The notes beneath the pieces are model-generated. The model saw only the letters and a program-made list of their open reading frames with translations. It did no database searches and was not told where the DNA came from. The position numbers and the translations under genes were made by a program. Shown piece after piece: positions 13,263-20,866 of a stretch of 57,099 nucleotides of DNA (within the stretch, counting starts at the first letter, position 1; each line of letters begins with the position of its first letter). Source of the stretch: a virus. The stretch spans positions 1-57,099 of the IMG/VR virus record IMGVR_UViG_3300047444_000635, one strand, 5' to 3'.

Positions 13263-13522
13263 TGTCAGAGCAAGCCGAGATGGTGGTCTGGAACCACGAC
13301 ACGTTCGTCGACGTCTGGCCGACGCACTTCTGGTGCGCCGGGGTCCTCAAGCCCACGGCGCTGGCCCGCTACAAGCTGGGCGACACCGTGCAGATGAAGC
13401 ACAAGGCCAGCGGCCCGGTGCAGGTGCTGCGCCTGCAGGTCACGCAGTACCGCTGGGCTCCGCCCGAGGTCATCTACCACCTCAGCAACGACCGCTGCGC
13501 CTCCGACTGGCAGGTGTTCTGA
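13262..13522 (+). CDS. Small beta-rich protein, unknown
   Basis: 86 residues. The sequence YKLGDTVQMKHKASGPVQVL followed by VTQYRWAPPEVIYHLSN suggests a small beta-barrel such as an SH3-like fold. No family is assigned. TGATG junctions occur on both sides. Confidence 0.55.
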   Translation: MSEQAEMVVWNHDTFVDVWPTHFWCAGVLKPTALARYKLGDTVQMKHKASGPVQVLRLQVTQYRWAPPEVIYHLSNDRCASDWQVF

Positions 13523-13650
13523 TGGGACGCCTTCTTTCGTGCCTGGAGTACGCCGTGGTCGTCGTGCTCTCCCTGATCTTCGGTGCGCTGGGGTGCATCG
13601 CCACCGGCGCGACCGTCTGGGTCGTGCTGCGCGCCCTGGGGGTGATCTGA
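13522..13650 (+). CDS. Membrane peptide
   Basis: 42 residues, nearly all hydrophobic, with two likely helices (YAVVVVLSLIFGALGCIA and TVWVVLRAL). It is translationally coupled to both neighbours, and the next gene is also a membrane peptide. The pair could form a small membrane complex. Confidence 0.55.
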   Translation: MGRLLSCLEYAVVVVLSLIFGALGCIATGATVWVVLRALGVI

Positions 13651-13796
13651 TGGTCGCTCTCCTCGCTGTCGGGGTCGTCGTCTCCGGCCTCCTGTTCATC
13701 GACTTCCTCAAGCGTATCGGTGCAACCGTCCCGGTGCTTCTTGTCGTGGCCGGTGCGGCTATCCTCGTCTTCTTCCTAGGAGGGTTTGGCGGATGA
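13650..13796 (+). CDS. Two-helix membrane peptide
   Basis: 48 residues. Two hydrophobic helices (about 2-19 and 26-44) are separated by DFLKRIG. A holin or exclusion role is possible but nothing specific supports it. It overlaps the next gene by ATGA. Confidence 0.55.
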   Translation: MVALLAVGVVVSGLLFIDFLKRIGATVPVLLVVAGAAILVFFLGGFGG

Positions 13797-14116
13797 GCCA
13801 GCCGATCCCGAAACACTTCCTGCCGGTGGTCGACCAAGCCGCGGTCAACCGCAACCCGGCGCACTGGCCGACCCAGGTCGAGGGCTTCCTCGCCTGCGGC
13901 TATGGCGGCGAGAAGACGCGGCTGGAGGAGGAGCGCAAGCGAGACCCCAGCGGCCAGGAGCACGCCCCGCCCAGCTACTGCTACAAGCTGGCCGCGGCGT
14001 GGTGCGAGAAGATCGACGAGCACATCTCGGCGTACTTCCTGCTGCCCAAGGGGTCGTTTATCGACCGTGCTTGGGACGCGTCGGCCAAGAACCTGACCCC
14101 GAAAGGAGGGACCTGA
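13793..14116 (+). CDS. Soluble protein, unknown
   Basis: 107 residues from the coupled ATG 13793. It contains CGYGGEKTRLEEERKRD and YCYKLAAAWCEKIDEHI. Four cysteines are scattered and do not form a clear zinc motif. The function is unknown. Confidence 0.55.
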   Translation: MSQPIPKHFLPVVDQAAVNRNPAHWPTQVEGFLACGYGGEKTRLEEERKRDPSGQEHAPPSYCYKLAAAWCEKIDEHISAYFLLPKGSFIDRAWDASAKNLTPKGGT

Positions 14117-14541
14117 TGTCGATACCTGACACGGCCATATGGGTGACGGAGATCGGAGGCGACTTCGCCTTCGTCGACCCGTTCGCCCGGTTCACCGAGA
14201 TCGTCGGCAAGAAGATCACCGAGATCACCACCGACGACGAGGGCTACGCCATCCTGTTCAAGGATGGGTCGCGGCTCTGCATCTGGGACGGCGGCCAGGA
14301 CTGCTGCGAGAGCCGCTACATGACCTGCGACGATGACCTGACCGGCCACCAGGGCGGCCAGATCGTCTCGATCAACTCCGACGCGGGTGGCGACCAGCCC
14401 GCCGAGGAGGATCATTGGGGCTGTCACGAGGTGCGCTTCGTGAAGGTCCAGACCACCAAGGGCAGCTTCACCATCTGCTCGCACAACGAGCACAACGGCT
14501 ACTACGGTGGCTTCGCCCTCAAACTCAAGCTTGTTCGCTAA
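14116..14541 (+). CDS. DUF7448-like phage protein
   Basis: 141 residues from ATG 14116. It has the arrangement of this phage family: IVGKKITEI, then a strand pair, DGGQDCCESRYM with tandem cysteines, DLTGHQGGQIV, and the C-terminal VKVQTTKGSFTICSHNEHNGYYGG. The role of the family is unknown. Its TAA stop is formed partly by the palindrome that follows. Confidence 0.65.
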   Translation: MSIPDTAIWVTEIGGDFAFVDPFARFTEIVGKKITEITTDDEGYAILFKDGSRLCIWDGGQDCCESRYMTCDDDLTGHQGGQIVSINSDAGGDQPAEEDHWGCHEVRFVKVQTTKGSFTICSHNEHNGYYGGFALKLKLVR

Positions 14542-14556
14542 TTGCCCCAGGCAATT
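14540..14556. repeat. Palindrome copy 5 (AATTGCC-CCA-GGCAATT)
   Basis: A perfect copy whose first two bases complete the TAA stop of the preceding gene (14539-14541). AGAAGGA and the ATG at 14576 follow within 20 nt. Confidence 0.9.
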
Positions 14557-14575
14557 TAACAGAAGGAACCCCACG

Positions 14576-16186
14576 ATGGACTATTGGGTCGTCATCTACA
14601 CCCCATCCGGCAACACCACCCGGACGCTGGACGGGCTCTACGCCACGCCGTTCCAGGCCCAGACCAAGGCCGACGAGTACGCCGCCATGCACCCGACCTA
14701 CGTCTACGACGTGCGTCCGGCGACGTGGCAGGAGCGCGAGCAGAACATGTTCACCTCCGGCGTCTACACGTCCCCGGTCTGGGTCGAGGAGCGGTTCTGG
14801 CAGAACTACGGCCACCACTTCATCCACCACTACGTCCACGTCAGCCACGCCGACGCGGAGACCGTGGCCTTCACCGAGGACGCGCGGAAGGGCGAGGCCG
14901 ATCGGCAGACGCTCATCAAGCCCGGCAAGTACCTCCAGAAATTCCTGGGGGCCGGGACCAGCGGGGAGATTGAGCATGGCCCGCTCAAGGGCCACCCCCC
15001 GGTGATCACCAAGCAGCAGGTGGCCTACTACGCGGCGTGGCACAAGGCAGGCACGCGTCCCGAGAGTGAGGACACCCTGCACTTCGCCACCACCGCCGAC
15101 GAGATGGTCCGGGTCTACCGCGAAGGGCCGTACAGCTGCATGCGGGGCTGCGACAAGAACTGGTCCGACGAGGACCACCCGGTGCAAATTTACGCCGCGG
15201 GTGACCTGCAGTTCGCCTACCTCAACAACGCCTCGATGGAGGTGATCGGCCGCGCCCTGTGCTGGCCGGACAAGCAGGTGTTCGGCCGGGTCTATCCGAC
15301 GCCCAACTCGCCGGGGGAGACCCTGCTCTACGACGAGCTCCACCAGCGCCTCAAGAGCCTGGGCTGGACCTCGATCAACGAGCGCCAGAACGTGTTCGAG
15401 GGGGCACGCCTGCTCAGGGCGCGCAACAGCGATGGCCAGTGGATGATGCCCTACCTCGACCACGAGTACGGGGTCGAGGACCACTACCCGTCTGGCGGCG
15501 GATCGTTCTGGAAGATGACCCACGACAGCCACCATCAGGACAACACCGACGGCACCTATTGCGGCGGTGACGACGACGAGGATTTTGATTGGCACTGTGA
15601 CTGCTGCGAGGATGGTTTCAGCGACAACCACAGCAGCTACTCGGTCTATTCCGGCTGGCGGGTGACGGCTCCGGGCCGTGGCTACGCGACCGGGGAGCGG
15701 TCATGGTGCGAAGGCTGCCAGGAGAACAACGCCTACTACTGCGATGGGGCGGAGGAGTACTTCACCGACAACACCCCCGAGGTGGAGGTGGGCCACGAAC
15801 GCTTCTGCAAGGAGTGGTTCATCGGCCACGGCGGCTATATGTCCAGCTGGTCCGACGAGTGGTTCCTCGCCGAGGACGATCCCAAGGTCGAGCTTGCGAA
15901 CGGCGTGGTCATCGCCGAGAGCGAGGTCGACGAGGCCGCCTTCCGCTGCCTGTTCGACGGCCAGCTATGGTCGAAGGATTGGGGGAGCGAGACCGTACCC
16001 GGTTATGCCGCTCCCTACGACGGGATGCCGGTCCACCCGGTCGAGATGGAGTTCACTCTGCCGGACCCACTCGTACACCCGGATGACGTCTGGGCGTGGG
16101 CGCGTGGCCACGTCCTGCCGCCCTCACCCCCGTCCCACGATCCCATCGTCGAGGCCGTCTACGGCCACCTCACCCAAGCCGCCTAG
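14576..16186 (+). CDS. Large Cys-rich phage protein, unknown
   Basis: 536 residues, start fixed by AGAAGGA. The N-terminal part begins MDYWVVIYTPSGNTTR with a helix resembling a small alpha/beta domain. The middle (about 205-300) has SCMRGCDKNW, LQFAYLNN and RALCWPDKQVFGRVYPT, then an MMPYLDHEYGVEDHY segment. The C-terminal half (about 340-450) has several zinc-type clusters: CDCCEDGFSDNHS, CEGCQENNAYYCDGAEEY and a later ERFCKEW. A protein this large in an early operon should matter to infection, but no known family can be named. The treble-clef-like cysteines suggest zinc binding. Confidence 0.7.
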   Translation: MDYWVVIYTPSGNTTRTLDGLYATPFQAQTKADEYAAMHPTYVYDVRPATWQEREQNMFTSGVYTSPVWVEERFWQNYGHHFIHHYVHVSHADAETVAFTEDARKGEADRQTLIKPGKYLQKFLGAGTSGEIEHGPLKGHPPVITKQQVAYYAAWHKAGTRPESEDTLHFATTADEMVRVYREGPYSCMRGCDKNWSDEDHPVQIYAAGDLQFAYLNNASMEVIGRALCWPDKQVFGRVYPTPNSPGETLLYDELHQRLKSLGWTSINERQNVFEGARLLRARNSDGQWMMPYLDHEYGVEDHYPSGGGSFWKMTHDSHHQDNTDGTYCGGDDDEDFDWHCDCCEDGFSDNHSSYSVYSGWRVTAPGRGYATGERSWCEGCQENNAYYCDGAEEYFTDNTPEVEVGHERFCKEWFIGHGGYMSSWSDEWFLAEDDPKVELANGVVIAESEVDEAAFRCLFDGQLWSKDWGSETVPGYAAPYDGMPVHPVEMEFTLPDPLVHPDDVWAWARGHVLPPSPPSHDPIVEAVYGHLTQAA

Positions 16187-16197
16187 AAGGAACCCAC

Positions 16198-17310
16198 ATG
16201 AGCAAGTTCAGCACCGGCACCACTCGCGTCAGCGCTTTCCGGGACACCCCTCGTGTCATAACGCCAACCCAACGAGAGGTCATGGTCGGGACGCTGCGCC
16301 TCGCCGCGCTCGACCCGACCGGCTACCCCGCTATCCCGATGCCGACCCTGGCCCAGGACCCCTCCGTCCTCAAACTGCTCGATATGCTGGAGACGTGTCG
16401 CCCGGCCGACAGCAAGTCGGAGAACGACTACATCGCCAAGTACATCGACCCGCTCAAGCCGTTCATCGACGGCTACGGCAACCGGATCATCACCATCGAG
16501 CCGGTCGACCCAAGCTACCCACGCATCCTGTGGTCGTCGCACACCGACACCGTGCACTGGCATGACGGCAAGCAGGAGGTCGAGGTCAACAGCGGCATGG
16601 CCTGGACCAGCACCGGGTCCTGCCTGGGCTCGGACGACACCATCGGCAACTGGCTGATGCTGGAGATGATCGCGGCACGCGTGCCCGGCACCTACGTCTT
16701 CCACCGCGAGGAGGAGTGCGGCGGGGGAGGGTCCATGTGGCTGGCCAAGAACGCCAGCGACTGGCTGGGCGACTTCAAGTGCGCGATCGCGCTCGACCGG
16801 GCCAACTACGGCGACGTCATCACCTACCAAGCCGGTGGCCGGTGCTGCTCGGACAAGTTCGCGCAGTCCATCGCCGACCTGATCGGGGGCAAGTTCGCCC
16901 CCTGCGACCGCGGCGTGTTCACCGACACGGCCAACTACGTGGACGTGATCGGCGAGTGCACCAACCTCAGCGTCGGCTACTTCCGCCAGCACGGCCCGAT
17001 GGAGCACACCAACATCAGCTTCGCCGTAAGCCTGAGGGATGCCTTGCTCCAAGCCGACTGGACGAAACTCGAGTTCGAGCGCCAGCCCGGCGAGGACGAT
17101 CCCTGGGACCTCTACGACGACAAGTACGGCTCGACGACCTACGTCCGGCCGAAGGGCAAGCCCAGCCAGGACAGCCCGCTCGACCTGATGGAGGAGTACG
17201 TCAGGAACTATCCCTGGATCGTGGCCGAGTTCCTCGTGGCGATGGGCATCACCACCGAGGAGATCGACGACTTCGACCCCGGCTTCGACCCCGATGAGGA
17301 TCGCCTGTGA
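16198..17310 (+). CDS. M20/M28-like zinc peptidase
   Basis: 370 residues from ATG 16198 with GAAGGA upstream. The metal-binding signature of the M20/M28 clan is complete in order: H115-T-D117 in WSSHTDTVHW, then CLGSDDTIGNW with D146/D147, the EEE at 171-173, D200 in AIALDRAN, and H265/H270 in YFRQHGPMEHTN. This would be a two-zinc aminopeptidase or related hydrolase. A short N-terminal extension and an acidic C-terminal tail flank the domain. The dimerisation insert of classical M20 enzymes appears absent, which favours an M28-like shape. The substrate is unknown. It lies 11 nt after the Cys-rich gene, in the P1 unit. Confidence 0.85.
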   Translation: MSKFSTGTTRVSAFRDTPRVITPTQREVMVGTLRLAALDPTGYPAIPMPTLAQDPSVLKLLDMLETCRPADSKSENDYIAKYIDPLKPFIDGYGNRIITIEPVDPSYPRILWSSHTDTVHWHDGKQEVEVNSGMAWTSTGSCLGSDDTIGNWLMLEMIAARVPGTYVFHREEECGGGGSMWLAKNASDWLGDFKCAIALDRANYGDVITYQAGGRCCSDKFAQSIADLIGGKFAPCDRGVFTDTANYVDVIGECTNLSVGYFRQHGPMEHTNISFAVSLRDALLQADWTKLEFERQPGEDDPWDLYDDKYGSTTYVRPKGKPSQDSPLDLMEEYVRNYPWIVAEFLVAMGITTEEIDDFDPGFDPDEDRL

Positions 17311-17675
17311 TGAGGGACGGATACAGCCCTGACCACCTGCCCCTGCTGTGGCCGCCTGCGTGGGAAGCGCAGGCGAACGCGGAGGGGTGGACGCTGCGCG
17401 AAGCGGGCGGGATCGTCGAGGTGGACTACGTCCCGCCGCGGTCCAGCCCTGAGCCGATCTACCACCACCTCATCGGGTGGATCGTGCTCAACATCGCCCT
17501 CGGGAGCCGCATGCACGCCATCGCATGGGAGTTCGAGTACGCCGCCAACCGGGCGATCTACACCGACGGCAAGGTGCCCGGCGACAGCATGTTCCTTGTC
17601 TACGACGAAGCCACGGACACCACCGTCTGGCGGGAGTGGCCGTTCGACGACACGGCGGCGGAGTGGCCACGATGA
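17310..17675 (+). CDS. Small protein, unknown
   Basis: 121 residues from ATG 17310, coupled to the peptidase stop. A GTG three bases earlier is an alternative. Trp-rich N-terminus (LLWPPAWEAQANAEGWTLRE), then IGWIVLNIALGSRMHAIAWE. No motif is recognised. Confidence 0.55.
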   Translation: MRDGYSPDHLPLLWPPAWEAQANAEGWTLREAGGIVEVDYVPPRSSPEPIYHHLIGWIVLNIALGSRMHAIAWEFEYAANRAIYTDGKVPGDSMFLVYDEATDTTVWREWPFDDTAAEWPR

Positions 17676-18013
17676 GCAGGCGCTTCCGCAACCCCAAGAA
17701 GACCGGCTTCGGGCGCATCGGCCACCCGGCTGCGCTCGATCGCAAGCTGGTGCGCTGCATCGGCGTGACGTTCTCCGACGACATGCTCAGGAAGAAGTGG
17801 ACGTTCCGCCGCTACGAGGCATACCGGGACGAGTGGCCGGAGGTGGACGTGTGGACCGTGCAGGTTCAGATGCTGCCGACCCGGCGCGGCCAGACCGTGC
17901 CGGGGTGGGGGGCGCAGACGCCGGTGCGGGAGCAGGACGTACCCGACGAGGTGAAGCAATTCGCCTGGGCGGAACTGGTCCGGCTGCGGCTGCGGGGGAA
18001 GGTCTTCGCATGA
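17672..18013 (+). CDS. Small basic protein, unknown
   Basis: 113 residues from the coupled ATG 17672. Strongly basic first 20 residues (SRRFRNPKKTGFGRIG), followed by a beta-like middle containing WTVQVQMLPTRRG and a helical end. Possibly nucleic-acid binding. Confidence 0.5.
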   Translation: MSRRFRNPKKTGFGRIGHPAALDRKLVRCIGVTFSDDMLRKKWTFRRYEAYRDEWPEVDVWTVQVQMLPTRRGQTVPGWGAQTPVREQDVPDEVKQFAWAELVRLRLRGKVFA

Positions 18014-18249
18014 CGGAGAAGCCGTGGACCTTGCGCGAGTGGCTGGTGATCGGCGTGCTGATCGAGCTTGGCCATGAGATGACCACGCAAGACGGCAACG
18101 GCTGGTCGACATGCACCCGCTGCTCGACCAGCTGGTGGATCAAGCGGCGGGCGGAACTGGCCGGTGACGGGAAGGTCAACATCGGCCATGAAGGTATCTC
18201 GACCCGGCCCCTGGCGTTCAGGACTTGCGACGAGATCATGAATGAGTAA
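18010..18249 (+). CDS. Small Cys-containing protein, unknown
   Basis: 79 residues from the coupled ATG 18010. WSTCTRCSTSWWIKRRAE gives a CxxC pair, and a single Cys lies near the end. It is the last gene before promoter P2. Confidence 0.5.
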   Translation: MTEKPWTLREWLVIGVLIELGHEMTTQDGNGWSTCTRCSTSWWIKRRAELAGDGKVNIGHEGISTRPLAFRTCDEIMNE

Positions 18250-18261
18250 CGTGTCCCCCAC

Positions 18262-18290
18262 TTGACACGCCCCTAACAATTGTGTATACT
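18262..18290 (+). promoter_or_regulatory. Strong sigma70-type promoter P2
   Basis: TTGACA (18262-18267), 17 nt, TATACT (18285-18290). The 12 bases GCCCCTAACAAT of the spacer match P1 exactly, and GTATA before and TACAGT after the -10 match P3. A palindrome copy lies in the leader. Confidence 0.92.
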
Positions 18291-18331
18291 AGTCTACAGT
18301 CAGGGATTTCCCCCGGACTGCCAACCGCCCC

Positions 18332-18348
18332 AATTGCCTGGGGCAATT
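18332..18348. repeat. Palindrome copy 6 (AATTGCC-TGG-GGCAATT)
   Basis: Perfect arms. The centre TGG is the reverse complement of the CCA centre in other copies, so this copy is inverted. GAAGGA and ATG 18363 follow directly. Confidence 0.9.
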
Positions 18349-18362
18349 ACCGAAGGACCCAC

Positions 18363-19388
18363 ATGCACCCGAACCTCCTCATCGAGACGATCGTCACCCG
18401 TATGAAGGCCCACCGTGAGGGCACGCTGATGCGCCCCCTGTTCATCGAGGGCGCACCGGGCGGCGGCAAGACCGAGACCGCCGAGTACGCCGCCCAGGTG
18501 GCGGGCGTCGGCTTCATCCACATCCACGGCCCGACCATGCCCGCCGAGGACTTCGGCGTCCCCGTCCCTGTGGACGGCTCGCTGGAGTTCGTGCTGCCGC
18601 TGAACAAGTTCCCCTTCCAGGGCGACGACACCTTCGGCGAGTTCGGCATCATCAACGTCGACGAACTGGCGGCCATGAACAACGACCAGCAGAAGGTCAT
18701 GGCCAACATGATGCAGCAGCGCGAACTGCACGGCCGCAAGCTCAAGGACGGCTGGATGTTCGTGGCCACCGGCAACCGCCAGGAGGACCGGGCGGGGGCC
18801 AACCGCATCCTCTCCCACCTCAACGACCGCTTCACCACGGTCGCCTACGAGATGAAGACCGACGACTGGATCGAGTGGGCGCTGACGCGTGGGCAGGTTG
18901 CGCCCGAGGTGGTCGCCTTCCTCCAGTGGCGCAGCGATCTGCTGGCCCCGACCTTCGACCCCAACGCGCCGAAGAACCCGACGCCCCGCTCGTGGGCCGA
19001 GGGCGTGAGCCCGGCGATCAAGGCCACGCCGCGGGCGGCGCTGTTCGAGATCGTCAAGGGATCGGTCGGCGAGGGCGCGGCGGTCGAGTTCATGGCCTTC
19101 AACGAGACCTACCTGCAGCTGCCCGACCCGGACATCGTGCTGGCCAAGCCCGAGAGCTACCCGGTGCCCGACGAGGCGCACATCCTCTACGCCCTGATCG
19201 GCGCGCTGATCGCCCGGGTCGACACCACGTCGTTCCCGGCCTTCATCGCCTACGTCCAGCGGATGCCGCCCGAGTTCATGGTCATGGCCATGCGCAACGT
19301 CATCACCGCCAAGGGCCAGCTGACCCAGACCGAGGCGTTCACCAAGTGGGCGGGCACGGCTGGGGCCAAGGCCCTGTTCGCCCGGTGA
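18363..19388 (+). CDS. MoxR-type AAA+ ATPase
   Basis: 341 residues from ATG 18363 with GAAGGA 9 nt upstream. Walker A GAPGGGKT (30-37), Walker B IINVDELA (96-103) and sensor 1 VATGNRQ (134-140) are all present, giving a complete AAA+ core of the MoxR class. A C-terminal helical part follows. MoxR ATPases work with VWA-domain partners as metal-dependent chaperones that insert cofactors or remodel proteins. The partner is encoded three genes downstream at 20867, with a DUF3150-like gene between them. It is the first gene of the P2 transcript. Confidence 0.9.
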   Translation: MHPNLLIETIVTRMKAHREGTLMRPLFIEGAPGGGKTETAEYAAQVAGVGFIHIHGPTMPAEDFGVPVPVDGSLEFVLPLNKFPFQGDDTFGEFGIINVDELAAMNNDQQKVMANMMQQRELHGRKLKDGWMFVATGNRQEDRAGANRILSHLNDRFTTVAYEMKTDDWIEWALTRGQVAPEVVAFLQWRSDLLAPTFDPNAPKNPTPRSWAEGVSPAIKATPRAALFEIVKGSVGEGAAVEFMAFNETYLQLPDPDIVLAKPESYPVPDEAHILYALIGALIARVDTTSFPAFIAYVQRMPPEFMVMAMRNVITAKGQLTQTEAFTKWAGTAGAKALFAR

Positions 19389-19648
19389 TCACGCCCGACC
19401 ACAAGAAGGTGTGGTGCGACACGTTGCCCGTCCGCATGCGTCTCCTCGGCTGGCCCGAGGAGGCGTGTCGGGGGGTCAGCAAGTACGTCAACCAAGTGCG
19501 CCACGTCTTCACCGGCCGGGCTTGGTACAGCTACACCTTGGAGGTCGACCGCTTCCTAGAGAAGCACGACCGCCGCAACGTCCAGACCCTGATCGCCCAC
19601 TTCCCCCGCCGCATGAGCGTCGGGCGCAACCTCGACGTCATGGCCTAA
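19385..19648 (+). CDS. Small protein, unknown
   Basis: 87 residues from GTG 19385 (GTGA overlap with the MoxR stop). Basic, with KKVWCDTLPVRMRLLGWPEE and FTGRAWYSYTLEVDRFLEKH. Its place between the ATPase and its likely partners suggests a link, but there is no motif. Its TAA stop is formed with the palindrome. Confidence 0.55.
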   Translation: MITPDHKKVWCDTLPVRMRLLGWPEEACRGVSKYVNQVRHVFTGRAWYSYTLEVDRFLEKHDRRNVQTLIAHFPRRMSVGRNLDVMA

Positions 19649-19663
19649 TTGCCTTGGGCAATT
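19647..19663. repeat. Palindrome copy 7 (AATTGCC-TTG-GGCAATT)
   Basis: Perfect arms. The first AA completes the TAA stop of the preceding gene. AGAAGGA and ATG 19687 follow within 24 nt. Flanked by GGCC on both sides. Confidence 0.9.
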
Positions 19664-19686
19664 GGCCAAACAGAAGGAACCAGACC

Positions 19687-20556
19687 ATGTCCACCCTCTC
19701 CGAACGCGCCATCCTCACCACGCTGAACGTGTCCCAGTGGACCGCTCGCAAGCTCGACCGCACCGAGACCACGGCGCTCAACCGCAGCCACGGCCTGAGC
19801 ATCGAGGCCGCCCGCGTGAACAAGAACCTGCTGCCGGTCGGCAGCGAACTGACCCAGCTGCAGCAGGTGACCGGCGCGATCCGCAAGGACTTCGACCGCC
19901 ACACCCTGCCGTGGGGGATCGACGGCATGCGCATCCTCAAGTCCGACTGCTACATGGACTTCTCCGTGCAGGTCCGGCGCTGGCGGGACGACTGGGAGCA
20001 AGCCCGGGACGCGTTCCTGTCGGCCTACCCCGGCCTCCAGGCGCAGGCCCGGCAGGCGCTGGGCTCGCTTTACAAGGCCGACGACTACCCCGAGGGCGAC
20101 AGCCTCGACCGGCTGTTCCGGTTCGACATCCGGTTCATGCCGATCGCCGACGCCCGCGACTGGCGCATCGACGTGGGCGACGAGGTCCGCCAACAGTTGG
20201 AGCGCGACATCACCGCCCGGCTGCAGGAGGTGGAGCGCGAGGCGATGGCCGAGGCGTGGGGACGCGTCCACGAGGTGGTCGAGAAGACCGTCGAGCGGCT
20301 GGCCAACCCGGAGAACATCTTCCGCGACAGCCTGATCGACAACGCCGTGGACCTGTGCGCCATGATGCCGTCGCTGAACATCTCCAACGACCCGGAGATG
20401 GAGGCGGTGCGCCAGACCATCGAGCGATCGCTGGCCCGGTTCGCCGGGAACGTGGATGCCCTGCGCCACGACCCCATCGAGCGCAGCATCGCGGCGGATG
20501 CGATGGCGGAGATCATGCGTAAGATGGCCGGGTACGCCCCCCAGAAGGCCGCCTAG
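19687..20556 (+). CDS. DUF3150-like protein of the MoxR/VWA cluster
   Basis: 289 residues from ATG 19687. Predicted mostly helical with long charged helices (VRQQLERDITARLQEVEREA, ERLANPENIFRD). The opening ILTTLNVSQWTARKLD resembles the start of DUF3150 proteins, which sit between MoxR ATPase and VWA genes in other phages and in bacteria. It probably acts as a third subunit or substrate adaptor of that system. The family call is by pattern and context. Confidence 0.65.
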   Translation: MSTLSERAILTTLNVSQWTARKLDRTETTALNRSHGLSIEAARVNKNLLPVGSELTQLQQVTGAIRKDFDRHTLPWGIDGMRILKSDCYMDFSVQVRRWRDDWEQARDAFLSAYPGLQAQARQALGSLYKADDYPEGDSLDRLFRFDIRFMPIADARDWRIDVGDEVRQQLERDITARLQEVEREAMAEAWGRVHEVVEKTVERLANPENIFRDSLIDNAVDLCAMMPSLNISNDPEMEAVRQTIERSLARFAGNVDALRHDPIERSIAADAMAEIMRKMAGYAPQKAA

Positions 20557-20577
20557 GCCCCGGAACGGAGAAAGAGG

Positions 20578-20841
20578 ATGGACGACGTCGCCGTGAAGAC
20601 TTGGGTCGTCTACGGCCGGGTGAAGACCGGCGTCGACGAGGTGGGGCAGGTCCAGATGGTGGGCCTGCACCGCCAGAGCGTGCCGCTCGATGAGGCCAAC
20701 GCCTACATCGAGGACGCGATCGCCAAGCACGGCGCTGGCGCGGTCGAGGCCGTGCTGGTCGAGCTCAGGTACGGGTTCGACCGGCACGGCGAACGCCGGG
20801 TCATCCGGCGACTGAACGACTTCAAATCATGGTGGGAATGA
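20578..20841 (+). CDS. Small protein, unknown
   Basis: 87 residues with AGAAAGAGG upstream. It looks like one alpha/beta unit: TWVVYGRVKTGVDEV, AYIEDAIAKHG, VEAVLVELRYGF. It lies inside the MoxR/VWA cluster and may belong to it. Confidence 0.6.
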   Translation: MDDVAVKTWVVYGRVKTGVDEVGQVQMVGLHRQSVPLDEANAYIEDAIAKHGAGAVEAVLVELRYGFDRHGERRVIRRLNDFKSWWE

Positions 20842-20866
20842 TCCCACCCTCAACCGAAGGACACCC

